Assembly (NCBI GenBank): GCA_018398765.1
Contig: JAHBMJ010000061.1
Location: forward strand, 20,001 to 58,561
Source: Chromera velia
Taxonomy: Eukaryota; Sar; Chromeraceae
Direction: 5' to 3'
DNA length: 38,561 bases
The translations under genes were made by a program, and so were the position numbers. The notes under the pieces were generated by a model. That model was not told where the DNA came from and did no database searches. It saw only the letters and a program-made list of their open reading frames with translations. Positions 22,078 to 34,062 of the stretch are shown here, piece after piece (position 1 is the stretch's first letter; each line of letters starts with the position of its first letter).

Positions 22078-24208
22078 CACACAGACACATATACACACAC
22101 ACACTGACACCCACCCACCCACCCACACACACCCACACCAACATACACACACATACACACACATACACACACACATATATATATACACATACACACACAC
22201 GGATGGGAGGGGGGGAGAGAGAGAGAGTGAATGCATGGGGGCAATGTCATGCAGAAGGTTAGTACGTCTTGTGCTATTCACATCGGGCCGTGCTGAGGCA
22301 GACACAAAGATAAAGATGAATTCTTTTCAAGCTGGGCAGAGAAGAGAACAAACAAACAAGGCAAGGACAAACAGACAGAGACTGGCATTGCATCGAAGGA
22401 ACCTGGATGGAATTGTTCTCTCACGAAATTGTTATCAGAGAAAACAACCAACTAAAGCTTATACAAGTGGACAGAAGCATAGGAGCTAGAATAATCTTTT
22501 GGGTATCAAGAAGAAAACTCTAAGTAATTCAACAAGAATCACAAACAGTAGTTGCCCGCCCCTAAACGTTAACTTACTCGATTTCTTTTTTTGCCCTTCT
22601 CCTGCTGAATTGCTGCTGCTGTCGCTGCTGGTGGTGGAGCAGCTGTAGTGGAGAGAGCTGGCACGGCTGCTACAGGCTTGGGAACGGGAGCTGTGATAGG
22701 CTGTGTCTCCATCACATTCTGGAGGAGTGGCCGATTCACCGACGCAGCCCGGCGGACAGTTGCGAGGGAGAGACACAGTTGCTCCTCTACTCGGGAGATG
22801 CGCTCGAATTCCACGCGACAAAGAGAGATAGATGGCTATCATGTCTGCCCTGGTGAGCGTTATGCAACGCCCCAGGTGTGCCCAGATCTCCTGAAAGCTG
22901 TCCAGTTCGTTCATCTACTCGTCAAGAATGGAATCTGAAGGGACTTGTACCGATCCCCCTCCCCCTTACTTCCCCACAATGCCCGAAAGAGCGTGCTATC
23001 GCTCAAGAGCTCAGGGCCACCTTGAAGAGATCGTACAGGTCTGTGCCAAGCAGGCAAATGCCCGGCACAATTCTGCAGACAGCAAACATAATCTCCCTGG
23101 TGCAGTCAATGATGTACCCCCCCAATTTCTGGATATCCGAGTGAAGACTGGGGAAGTCTGCAGCGAGGATGCACAGGTCCCCTGCAAGGCTGGCACGGTA
23201 GAGAGAGAGTCGGGGGCTCAGATTGTCTGCCGTCACTCTCTCTAGAAAGCGACGAAAGCTCTTCGTATACTACTGCGCATTGTTGTGGTAGGTAGCGGAG
23301 GGAAGCGAATCTGGCCCAGTCTGACTATCGAGAGAGATTCGATAGATCCGACTGGGTGAAGTACGGTACTTGAGCAGCACAGCAAGGGGTGCTGCACTCA
23401 GCGGGGTTTCTATGGCGGCATCTTCGAGCATGAGAACAAACTGAGCCGCCTCTCCCCTCATGTTGATGCAGTCGCCAGCGGGGAGACAGAAAAACACCTC
23501 GAATGCGCCGACTTTCGAGGGCGTCCTGATAGTGTGCATGGCGGGGGCCTGTCGCCATTTGTTCTGATCCCCCTTCTGCTTCATCATCAGACCGGGTGCT
23601 ACCTCCCTCGCTATCCCTCTTCTCTCCACTGCCACAAACGAAAAGTGCCTCCATATTTTGGGCCTGAACTTTTTAAGGAGGGGGTCTTTTTCTAGTAAAG
23701 AGCGGTAGAAACCTGCAGCTGCCCTTGCAGATCACAGAAATCCCTCCCCACATTGACAGTGAAGGTAAGACAACTTCCGACAGCCCAAAAGTACGAATCC
23801 CCTCCCCCTCTTGGAACTTCCTTTTTCGAATATGCCGACTCTACCAAGGGGAGAAACAGGAAGTGCCCATGAACCCACGCATCACCGCGGGTACCGATAG
23901 GTGTATCCTCTGACACTGCTACTGTCACCCCGTTTTACAGGTTGATAAACTGCCCCGGAGGTGGCTGGGGAGAATTCCGTGGAGCCTCTTGAGACATGTG
24001 CACATGGAGGATTACGATGGCAGGCACACATGCAGACAGAAAAGCGTCTCACCAGAGCTATCGCCAGGTGGAAAGCCAGTGGAGACACCAACGGTCTGCA
24101 TGGGAGATAGGAGGTCCCTGGAGGAACGGGCTGGGGGATCGGCTGCAGACCGCCACCAGGAGGTACAGAGGCCATACGTCGAGAAGAGGAAGCTGCAGGA
24201 GTTTGCAT
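21614..24208 (-). pseudogene. Interrupted protein-coding unit of unknown family
   Basis: Not recognised. On the minus strand, coding-like stretches follow one another but are broken by frame changes and a stop: about 24208-24050 (starts MQTPAASSSRR), 23940-23716 (contains TPIGTRGDAWVHGHFLF), 23715-23003 (LLKKFRPKIWRHFSF, interrupted by an in-frame TAG at about 23270), 22914-22810 (SFQEIWAHLGRCITLTRAD), 22814-22575 (ending in a Pro/Ala-rich run and a KKRN basic patch), and 21912-21614 (ends SIDSAYSFP then stop). A strong GTAAGT donor at 22575-22570 and a TGCAG acceptor before 21912 bracket a CA-rich intron, so part of it behaves like a spliced gene. It lies between two AT-rich repeat islands. 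It could be a decayed transposon or virus-derived gene, or a fast-evolving host gene with introns I could not place. Confidence 0.45.
21946..22200. repeat. Complex (CA)n tract
   Basis: About 250 bp of CA repeats interspersed with ATA, GACACACATA and CCCACC variants, on the plus strand. It fills the presumed intron of the interrupted unit. Long frames reading through it (VCVCVC or THTHTH) are artefacts of the repeat. Confidence 0.92.
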
Positions 24209-24249
24209 TGCAGTCAAAAACAATGAGACAGGACGTTCGTTCCTAGGAA

Positions 24250-25640
24250 AGAAGGGAAAGCCCTAGGGAAAGCCAGCACCATGAGATGTGAAAGCTATTC
24301 AAAGTCTAGCAAACAGAAACGTACAGGCTAGGACAGCTTTCCATCAAAAATAAATCACTGACTCAATTGAAGGATTATGGAAGATGCCGACAAGTAGATG
24401 AAGGAAAAGTTGGTCTATGAAGACGGTTCCTGGGAGAATTCTAATCCATCAGGCCAGCAAGAAAACGAAAATCCATCGATCGATCAACTAGCTAGCTATT
24501 GCGTGTTCAAATGAATCCTGCAGTGCAATCCCTAGGCGCAATCCATCATTCTACGCGGTACGGAGACCCCGAAAAGACAGACGAGAGTCAGTAACACTGC
24601 ACTCTTATTGTCATCCTAGGAACACAAGCAGTGACAAGACCGACATTGGTGCCCAAAGGAGCGGAAAGGCCCTGGCAGGTAAAGGTAAACAACTGTTGTT
24701 TCAGTCTATAACACATTAATTGGCAATACGAGAAATTTCTCAATCCGAATCATTCACAAAAAGACGTGCACGTATGAATACCGCATCGATCGATGCGCGC
24801 ATGATGCACGCATAACGCACGCCTCTGAATGCCAGCCCCTGCATAACCATATCCCACATTTGAAAAATCGAGAATGTGATACATTATGTTTAGTAGGCTA
24901 TTACTCAGGCTCGACCTGCTTCGAGATGCTTTTGTCCTCCTTCATCCTTTTCATGATAGTGACAAAACCCTCAATCATCATTTTCATGATAGTGAACGTT
25001 TTCTCACTTAAAAACGAAAAAAAGGCTTTTATTAGTATTTAATAGCCTTTTAAACATATTAAAGACAAAAACAGTTTATATTGATTTTATAATGATTTTG
25101 CACATTAAATTGTCAAGTCGATCATTATGCATATATATAAACTGCAATTAAAAATGTTTTTTCAAAAAAATTGTCATCATTGTGACCTATAGATTATGAC
25201 ACCATCACTTAGTTGAAGGTTAATGAGGAACTTTAGACCCAGCTTTAGACCAGTTGTATATCAAAGTGAATCTCAATGAACCAAAAGTTGTTTAGGAAGC
25301 TCCAGTCCAGTGCTTAGCTTTATATAAACTTTTTATTGGTAGCGAAAGCACCGAAAGAACACTGAGAGACCCGAAACGAAAAGAAAAAAAAAATAGAATT
25401 CTAGATCACAACTAGATGGAATTAGGGATCAATTCTAGTCAGTTCCCGGGTTCCGTTTTTTTGGTACTTCCACTAGTACTCACAGTTATCGGTATTAAAA
25501 AATGAACCCTCTTTGAAATTTGTTTCCTGTTTTTTTGTGGATTGATTAATTGCAATCAGTTTTTAAAAAGTAAATGTAGGCATTCTTAGTTTGAGGTTCT
25601 AGTTGACGTTCGACATATGTTTTATTCAAGTCATATGGCA
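24250..25640. other. AT-rich island, right part
   Basis: AT-rich, apparently non-coding. Contains a GATCGATC-type palindromic stretch near 24475 and a CGATCGATGCGCGCATGATG segment near 24785, plus long A/T runs. No element with clear ends was found, although TTTAGACCCAG near 25230 has a partial counterpart near 21085 on the other side of the interrupted unit. Confidence 0.55.
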
Positions 25641-26295
25641 GCCACTGCGATGCTCCATCACCATACTCGCAGCAGCGCCTCGAAGCCGCCTGATCAATCT
25701 GGCCCGGTTCGAATTAATTTCTCATCATTCCCGTCGATCCCCCCCCCCCNCCCCCCCCCCCCTCTCCCTTACAACCCTAGTAAGCAGGCAGATGATGCAG
25801 CAGCATACAGACAAGCAAATAGACAGACAACGATCACATGGGCGTGTCGGCGGCATGCCGGTCGACGAGGCTGGTTGAGACTTCTTGGCAGTCTGCAGCT
25901 ATATGCAGAGAGAGACAGACAGTTCCGCATGTCTCCTCGATCCCTCTCTCTCGTCAGTTGATCAACGGTTCGAAGCGCAGGAGGGAACGAAGGAATGGGT
26001 ACCGAAAGTATTGAAAAAACAAAAGAAGGAAGAAGAAGAGGTGCTTGCTCATTCTATGCAGGGCGGGTAAGTGATCGGAGGGGCTGAGGGTGGACCCCAC
26101 TCGACGCCTATCTCCTGCACTCGTTGCTTCGCTGACTCATGGTTAGTCTTTTTCTTTGTGTCACTTGCATCACTGCACCGCGCCTGCCAAATCTCCCTGA
26201 GTGTTTTTTTTGGGCGCTGCTGCATGCCTCTTTTTCCTTTTCTTCTTCTCTGTCTGCCTGTCAGTCTGCGAGTCTGGTGTGAAATTTTCGTTGTG
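25641..26295. other. 3' flank of RPN8 with poly-C tract and an ambiguous base
   Basis: Region downstream of the RPN8 stop codon. A poly-C tract at 25741-25762 contains the only ambiguous base in the window (N at 25750), which looks like a sequencing problem in a homopolymer. No gene is supported. Confidence 0.6.
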
Positions 26296-29200
26296 TCACT
26301 TTGCTCCTGCTGCTCCTTCCTTTCCCTTTTTTTCTTCTGCTTTGCCATCTTCGACCTTGTTCTCGTCCTTCTCTTTGTCCTCTTTCTCCTTCTCCTCCTT
26401 CTCCTTCTTTTCCTTCTCTTCCGCAGCCTTCCGCTGCTTCTCCTCCTGCAGGACGGACAGACACACAGGCAGGCAGGCAGGCGCAGAAAAGAAAGAGTGT
26501 CTAGAGAAAGCGTACAAACTATTCCAAAGGATCGATCGCATTCATCCATCTGTCATGAGAACATTTATGTTGTTATGATACAGAAAGACAGACTATACCA
26601 TCTTTTCTTTTTCTGTTTCTCTTTCTTCATACATACAGACAGACAGACAGACAGGTAGAGAGAGACCTGGGTTGACTTTCAGACTTTTCTTGACGGCACA
26701 TAATAGAAGAACGGAAACGAGAAGAGCATGAGAATGGAAGCATAACTGGGAGAGTAGACGGGGCACAGCATTTCCTTTGGTGTCTGACTCCTGCTCAGCA
26801 GCGACACGGGGGGAAGTTTTCGTGTTCGTTCTTTCTGTGAGTGCATCTCTTCGTCCTTGAAATCTGCAACCACTCTCTCTCTCTCAAAACCCACGCACCC
26901 ACCTCAGCCTCGAGTCTCTGCTTGTTGTCAACTTTGTTGGAGATCAGGTCGTGCATCGCAATCACAGACCGCACAACGGAGCCTGAAGGAAGGAAGGAAG
27001 GAAGGATGCATACATTTATTTTCATACAGAGGTCTTTTTCATGGGATGAAAATAAACGTATGAAAATAAACGTACGCAGTTACAGACCGCACAACGGAGC
27101 CTGAAGGAAGGGAGAAGGAGGGAAGACAGAAGGAGACAAGGAGGGAGGAAAGAAGGGCACGGAGGGGAACACAGCTCTTATCTTGCCGTGCCTGCTTCCC
27201 AAACGGGATTTTGGAGGGGAATGAAGAAAGAAAGAAAGAAAGGTAACACGTGTGCCTGTTTGTGTGTGAGAAAGGGCGGGGGAGAGAGACGACCCTTTGA
27301 TCGATCCTTTCATTTCATTCAGCCCTCTCAACTGCCCCTTTTCTTTCCTTCTGACAAGGCACACAAAGAAAGAAATGCATTAAGAGTCCTTCTGACAAGG
27401 GGCTCAACGAAAGAAATACATTCAGAGACCTTCTGACAAGGCACACAAAGAAAGAAATACATTCAGAGACCTTCTGACAGGGCACACAAAGAAAGAAATG
27501 CATTCAGAGACCTTCTGACAAGGCACACAAAGAAAGAAATACATTCAGAGACCTTCTGACAAGGCACACAAAGAAAGAAATACATTCAGTCAGAGAAAAC
27601 ATCAAACAACCAGGCAATCTCCGGCAGACAAAGCCACAAACCAATCCACCGACCGACCGACCGACTAACCGATATACATGGCCAGTTTCATGTCGTTGGT
27701 CTCCAACGCGAACGCCTGCCTCAACTGGTCCTCATCCAGGTCGGGCAGCAGGTTGAAGATATCCTGCAACAAAGAAAGAAAGAAAGAAAGAAAAAAAGAA
27801 GTGAAGCAGAAAGGAATCAAGCGACTGACAACACACATGGGAACCTGTGTATGTGCATGTCTTCGATCCTGTGTATGTGTATGTGCATGTGTCCATGTCT
27901 TCGATCCATCGATCGATCGTGACGGGACGGGACGGTAGGCTGGGAGGGAGAGAGAGATGCTTGGAGTCGACGAGCACCTCAGATGGGTGAACAGAAAGAG
28001 ACGGAAATATTCAGGAGAGGAGGGGATACTCAAAACGACACGACACGACACAGGATGCACCGTGGATGCAGCATGGATCGCTCGCTAGGGTGCATGTATG
28101 GATGAAGAGGCACCAACAACCATGCAACAGGTGCATGCCCGTGTTTGATCTGGTCGGTTTCCCGACTCCAGTCAGTCTCTCGATCTTTCTTTTGTTTTCT
28201 GTCTCTCATTCGTCCATTCGCACAGAGACACAGAGGCAGAGACACGCCGTGATATCGGAAGAGAGAGAGGGAGAGGGAGATCTTTTCGGTGCTCTCTGCG
28301 GACATTCGTTCACCTTCCTTACGGTTGACCTGAAAATTGTAGAGAATCTTCGGGTTGGCAGGCAGTTTCCCTGCATGCATGCATGCATGTGTGAGGATGA
28401 ATGGATATCTTTCATGTTTACACACACTTCTTTCATTTGATTCCTTCTTCCATTCGTTCGTTCATGTTCGTCGGTGATGGGGGCTTGCAACAGTCAACCG
28501 AATGAAGTCGGAAGGAAGAAAGACGGAAGGAAGGAAGGAAACAGATGTACCGATTAATGTACCCTGATGGACGGACAGACAGGTGAAGTAAGTGAGGAAG
28601 TAAAAACAAAAGGAAGAGAAAGCGTCTCGGAATTCCAAAAGGAAAAAGGAAAAGAGACGACATAACAGAGGAAAGAAACGGCAAATTGTGGGGCGATAAG
28701 AGATACCAGGAAAACATCCAGAAAGACACATGTGTACAACAACGCTCCCTCCCAGACTGTTTCCAACCCCCCACCCCTTCCCATCTCAGACAGACCTGCC
28801 AAAACGTCCCGAAGATACTCAGCCATCTCCTGAAGTTTCCCGACCAGCGCGTGCAGCGAAATCATTTTTTGTTGGACCTGAACAGAACAGGAGCAAGACG
28901 AGAGAAGGAGAAAAGGCAAAAGCCAAACATAGAGAAACAGGTCTGACAGACCAGCAGGGAGAGAAACAAAAGCAATGTAAGGGGCGGAGAGATACCCACG
29001 TACGCGCACGCTCGCTCGCTTTCTCTCGCTAACGCACATACGCAAGCACACATACACACACGCACACAAGCTCGTTATCATCTCCCGAATTGGAGCAAGC
29101 ATTCTCTCTCATGCTTTTTTCCACAGCACTTACAGACGGACTCTCTTCTGTTTCTGTCTGTGTTTGTTTCAGCCTTCGAAGAGACAACTGACTTCTTTCC

Positions 29201-30191
29201 AAAAAACGGAGAGGAGGCAAGAAGAGAAGATAAGAGAAAGAAGAAGCGAGAAGGGAAAGGAGAGAAGGGAAAGGAGACAGAAGGGAGGGGCGAGTCAAAG
29301 AGAGAGAGAGAGAGAGAAAGAAGAGCAGAGAGACAGAGAGACAGACAGACCCGCGTGCCCAACGTGAGAGTGGAGGCGTTCTTGATGTCCCGAAGCAGAT
29401 GCTCTACTCCGACCTCCTCAGCTTCAAACGCCTCTGCAATCATGCAATCAGGCAATCAGGCAGGCAGGGGTGAGTCTAAGCTGAAAGAAAGCCTTCGGGA
29501 CCGTTTCCCCGCGTTTCGTTCCTCTCGTTCGGTATTTAGTTGAGACCTCTCAAAGACAAAAGATTTCTCTCTTGGGAGTAGATCCATTCACAAACACGCC
29601 AGGCCCAGAGAGAGACAGACCGACAGACCGACCGATTGCAGAGGGTATGTGCACAAACGTCCGTCTGAAGAGTTTGTTTGAGGAAGGCTCCTCAAGGGAG
29701 AGGTAGGCATCTGTGGGGATTGTCTGGCCCTGCATGCATGCATGTAGACACTCTATCAATTCAATTCATGTGCATGCAAACATAATCAAAACATGCATGT
29801 GTATGTATGCATGTTCCTGTTCGGATTGTGTGGTCTGATGCCTGCATGAGGCAGCGCTGCGTTTGAGAACACAGGCAGGCACACAAATCAACGAAACGTA
29901 TATCCCTCTCTGCGCGCTTGTTCTCCCTCTGTTTGAACGGGTAGTCCGTATGTACTGCTTTCTTTCGTGGCCCGTCAGTCAGTCAGTCCATTCATTCATC
30001 CTGCCGCCGGCCCCAACAACCAACAGCGACGCTCTCAGTCAGACATGTGTTTTTGACCGACATACAAATCCACCGAGCCTGGAACAAAAAACATGACAAG
30101 CACCTGTGTTCCCCCCCCGCCCCCCGCAGAAGGCTCCCCACTTACCTTCGGTTTGACGTCCACAATCACGTAGACAGGCTGTGCACAGTAC

Positions 30192-30246
<55 letters not shown>

Positions 30247-31563
30247 CGGAGACTGACTATGTGGTTTAACCAGACATACTGGGACTCCATACATAAATGC
30301 GGATTTCTCCTTCCCGCTGCTTTCCCTCTGTCTCTTCCCTTCCCTCCCTTTCCCACTCACAGTAGAGATAAATGCGAAAAAAGAACATCAAATCGCCAGA
30401 CAGGGAGGCGCTTCCTTTCCTGCATTAGACCCCTCTCTTTTTTTTTTTTGCGTGCGTCAATCCCTCCATTAGACCCCTCTTTTTCTTTCTTTTTTTTTGC
30501 GTGCGTCAATTCCTCCATTAGACCCCTCTCTTTCTTTCTGTCTCTCTCTTCCTTCTTCTTTGCCTCACTCGCGGCCAAAAATTAGCGAAGGAGAGCGGGA
30601 GAGAGGAAAAAGGGCGGCTGCATGGGTTGAAGGACCCTCACACACCTCCCTCAAGAAAGAAGAAAGCAAGAGAAGAGAAGAGAAGGTAGCGAGTGCCCCA
30701 CCCACCCACCCGTGGATCTACTGATTGCCTGACCTTCGAAAGACCTCATGAATTTCCAAGTCGGCCGGTTTGATTTTCGGCCCTGTGCTGTACCATCCCA
30801 CCACGTTTTCCTTCACATTCACCTGCGGCAAGAATATTGGTCAGCCAGTCAAGAGCATTCTTGTGCTTCTCTCATGCAGAAGAAGTCAGTCTGCCAACAG
30901 ATCAACAAGGTGACCGACAGAACCAATCATGAACCCGCCCATGGACTTACACTACGTTCCACCTCGTCTGCCTGGATCAGTTCTGACATTCACCTCTGAT
31001 CCTTGCACTTAGTCCCTTCGACAGTCCCTTCACACACACACACACACTCACTGTCTCTCGGGTAGACGGCAAAAAAGTCATGGGCATCAATCTTCATGGT
31101 GACAGACTCACAAGTCCCCTGGCTGCCTTTCACTTTTCTTTCTAAAAGAAAAAGTGCGCGTGCGTCAATCTTTCCATTCGTTCTGCCCCCCTCCAACCCT
31201 TTCCTTGTCCTTGCTTTTCTGCAGTACACTGTCTGAAGCCTCTCTCCTTTCTTTTCCTCTTTAAACGATCTGCTCATTCCCTCCCCCCCGTACCTTTCTG
31301 AACATTGCGTACATTGACTCATGGTAGTTGTGGTCGAGGAACCAGATGGTGGGGTCTCTGATGTCCTCCTCGAAGGGAATTGCGAAAGCGTTCGTCACGT
31401 GGATGGAGCCCTGCTGGTACTCTCCCAGCAGCGTGCCCACCACCCTCTTATTGCTCCCCTGCGCCACACGGTTGTAGTGATCCACTACGGAGAGAAGGAC
31501 GAGGGGGTGCACCACCACCTGCTTGTCCGTCACAATGCCCTCCAGCTTCGTGGCAGACGACAT
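26296..31563 (-). CDS. RPN8: 26S proteasome regulatory lid subunit Rpn8 (PSMD7)
   Basis: Structural MPN-domain subunit of the 19S lid, partner of the deubiquitinase Rpn11. Ten exons join in phase: 31563-31294, 30822-30734, 30191-30146, 29729-29633, 29433-29351, 28877-28796, 28370-28330, 27763-27670, 26982-26903, 26445-26296 (1032 nt, 343 residues, close to the family length). Exon 1 carries [17 protein letters not shown]; exon 2 has [20 protein letters not shown], where the JAMM metal-binding His residues are absent, as expected for catalytically inactive Rpn8. Exon 5 has the family hallmark [15 protein letters not shown]; exon 8 DIFNLLPDL; exon 9 [14 protein letters not shown]. The C-terminus is a Lys/Glu (KEKE) tail typical of PSMD7. 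All junctions match family continuity, which makes this gene a good guide to splice signals here. Divergent from TIM44. Confidence 0.97.
26957..27111 (-). repeat. Duplicated acceptor junction around a TIR insert (RPN8 exon 9)
   Basis: A 37-bp unit occurs at 26957-26993 (true junction) and 27075-27111, with two transitions between copies. On the sense strand it covers CCTTCCTTCAG, then the first bases of exon 9 (GCTCCGTTGTGCGGTCTGT). Between copies lies an AT-rich insert whose ends are inverted: TGCATACATTTATTTTCATA at 27007, and TGCGTACGTTTATTTTCATA as the reverse complement of the right end at 27078. The left arm continues CAGAGG, giving the CATACAGA core shared with the other sites. Confidence 0.88.
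27347..27592. repeat. 41-bp minisatellite, six copies
   Basis: Units beginning CCTTCTGACAAGGCACAC start at 27347, 27388, 27429, 27470, 27511 and 27552, exactly 41 bp apart. The array sits in the RPN8 intron between exons 8 and 9. Copies 3-6 are nearly identical, indicating recent expansion. Confidence 0.93.
30196..30246. repeat. (AC)n-(AG)n microsatellite at an RPN8 acceptor
   Basis: AC repeats followed by AG repeats, ending 5 bp from exon 3. On the sense strand they read CT-rich then GT-rich immediately before the CAG acceptor, so the repeat itself supplies the acceptor tract. Confidence 0.9.
30424..30545. repeat. Three copies of a 44-49-bp unit in RPN8 intron 2
   Basis: Units starting ATTAGACCCCTCT at 30424, 30468 and 30517, each with a T-run and GCGTGCGTCAATYCCTCC. 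Length differences come from the T-run. A related GCGTGCGTCAATCTTTCC sequence occurs at about 31158 in intron 1. Confidence 0.88.
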
Positions 31564-32839
31564 CGCTCCCCCAATTTCTTGTGAAGCTCTATCACAGAAA
31601 GAAAAAAGAAAAAGAGAGAGGGCTATAGGATCAGTCGCCTTTGGAGCGAGCGTCGAGCGGTTCCTCCTTCCTCTCTACAGGGTTGGCTTCGAGATAGAAA
31701 TTTCAGTGGAAGCGCAGGGAGTTACCCAGGCAGACGGCCAGAGGGGTGCAGCAAGTCACGAAGGAAGGAGCTTTACCTCAATGTCTCCGAGGCCCCTCCA
31801 TTCATATTTCTCTTCAAATTCTTTTGCTTCTCCAAGGAGACAGATGGAGGAGACGCCCAACCTCGTTCTCTGTCTGGTTCTTCTTTCACTCAATCAGAGA
31901 AACAAAACGAACGGATAATTGAACTTTTCTGATGAGACCAATGAATAATCTAGACGGCTGCATGGCTTGACTGAGAGGTGGAAGGAGAGAATGTGACGAG
32001 GAGTTGAGTCGACACTGAGTCGATGGACAACTCCACCAAAAAGGGTCAAGGTGCGTGGGAATAGGTGGGATCGATCAGATCTTTTGAATTTTCGTGAAGG
32101 CGCAAACTGCGCGCGCGAGTGCGCGAGCAAGCATCTCGCTTGAATTGTTGCTATGTGGTTTTCCGTTTTTCTGGGGCCCCACTCAGACTTTTCAGCACGA
32201 TTGGCAATTTTCGGTTTATGGAGAAAAATTTTCTTGTGGTCTGGGGCCTCTTGAGCCATTCGTCACCCAAACGGTGCACCACTCCGTCTCCTTTCGAAGA
32301 GAAGAACGTGACGCTTCGAGAGCTAGTAGCTCAGTGTCCTGCAAGCCCGACACTGGTTGTATCGGCTATTAATACACCTCGGCAACAACTCAGACCGTTT
32401 ATTAGGCGTTTCACGACAAATTTCTCCCAAGAAGCTGTACAGCAGAAGGAAAACTTACGGAGACGAGCACAGATCAGATAACGCCGTCTCGTCCCGTCTC
32501 GCGCTCTGTCTTTTGTTCCTGTGTCGGTCTACTTGGGGCTCCAGCTAGACCTTCCTTTCTACCTTTTTGGACTTTTGTCATTCGATCTGCACCATCCATC
32601 CTTCAGGGAACTTCAGGGAAGGCAGGACAGCAAAGGGGGGAGAGGAAACAACCGGACGAACAGCCTCACTCCGTCTTTCTGCCGGAATTCGTTCGATCTC
32701 TTTGTGAGGGGAGCAAGCGAGGAAGCAGCCATTCTTCTCCCCTTTCTCCTTAGTCCTCTGCTGCATCTGAGTAGAACGGAGTAGGGGCTCGTGGACGGAA
32801 AGGTCCCGTGAGAGAGAACAAGACAGGCAGGCAGGCAGG
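31564..32839. promoter_or_regulatory. Shared divergent promoter region of RPN8 and TIM44
   Basis: The start codons of RPN8 (minus) and TIM44 (plus) face each other across 1276 bp. Promoters and 5' UTRs of both must lie here or overlap it. A GCGCGCGAGTGCGCGAG-type GC block sits at about 32108-32127. No TATA box could be assigned. An open frame at 32119-32481 has somewhat protein-like composition but no recognisable family. Confidence 0.5.
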
Positions 32840-34031
32840 ATGCTTCCCAGCCGGCACATAGTGGCAGCTTCCCGTGCGGCCCTCCGATCCCTCAGCAGGG
32901 ACACGCGGACAGAGACGGTGCGGGCAGTGGGGGCGCTATCAGCAAGGCAACGTCCTGGTTCTTCTTCCAGCAGGGATGCACAGCGAGAGACGCGAGGGAG
33001 ACCACAATGGGTCCAGTCTCGTCGCATGTCGGGGGGGTTCTTCAAGAACGTGATGGACCAGGTGAGTGCGTCAGTCACTTCGTTAGTGCCTTGCTTGAAG
33101 TTATGCAACGAGTGAGGGCCTCGACTTACCCGCAATGGTCCAAGTGTTCTTCAGAGGGAAGGAAGAGGGTGGCACTTACCGTCTGCCGACGGTGCGCGCC
33201 TTGTCGACGCTCTGGCTTTCCTCTTGCCGACTTTGCTCTTCTGCTGGCTTCTTTGAGTGCCTCCTGCCTGTCCGAGCGAGTGAGTGTCGTTATGGGACTT
33301 GAAATGATTTTCTGGACCCTGAACTTGAGGACTTAAATTCATGTGAATGGAATGAGGGCACCCGGCCACGTCCAGAGAGACCATTCTTCTTTCAGATGAC
33401 GCTTCGTGAATACTTCGTTCGTTCCCTGTGCAGGTTAAGAAAGATTTGGAAACAAACGAGGGTCTACGGAAAGCTTATCAGGATTTGGAGAAATCGGGTG
33501 CAGACAAGAAGTTGGGCTCTTTCTCCCAAAGATTGGAAGAAAATGCAGAACAAGTCAGCGGGGGGGCGTGGCTGTCTCTTTCTGTCTGTCTTTCTTTCTT
33601 TCTTTCTGTCTGTCTGTCTTTCTTTCTTTCTTTCTTTCTTTCTTTTCTTTCTTTCTTTCTTTCTTTCTGGGCCTTCCTTCGTTCGTGCGCGCTGTATATT
33701 GGTTTCGTGTTCCTTGGAATTCTTGTCAGGTTGCTTCCATTACTCTGCCGCTCTGACATTCTGCTTGTCTATCTCCACTTTTTCTTTTTTGGTTACCGCC
33801 TTCCCTCGAACCGTCGCAATCCGGTCTTTCTCCCTCTCTTTTCCTCTTTCCTGTTGCCCTTTCTCTATTCTGATAGTCGTGCAAGAATTCTGTTGGAATT
33901 CCTTCCTGGGTTCTCTTTCTCTCTGTTTCCCTCCATCGTTTCCTTTCTTTTCCTTCAGTTGAAGGCCGGAGCATCTGCCACGGGAAAAACTTTGTCGGAC
34001 TTTGCGGAGAAAGTCAAGGAGGCGGCAGCAG

Positions 34032-34062
<31 letters not shown>

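Noticed and set aside
21688-22305. Long frames rich in VCVCVC or THTHTH
   Set aside because: Translations of CA/GT microsatellites.
25741-25762. Poly-C tract with an N as a possible biological boundary
   Set aside because: A single ambiguous base in a homopolymer is most simply a sequencing or assembly problem.
31052-31097. Exon-like segment in RPN8 intron 1 encoding [15 protein letters not shown] with a good GTGAGT donor
   Set aside because: Rpn8 exons 1 and 2 join directly and match the family without a gap; the only upstream acceptor would put a stop in frame.
32119-32481. 120-codon plus-strand frame upstream of TIM44
   Set aside because: No recognisable family, no convincing splice signals, and it lies in the divergent promoter region; kept only as a remark.
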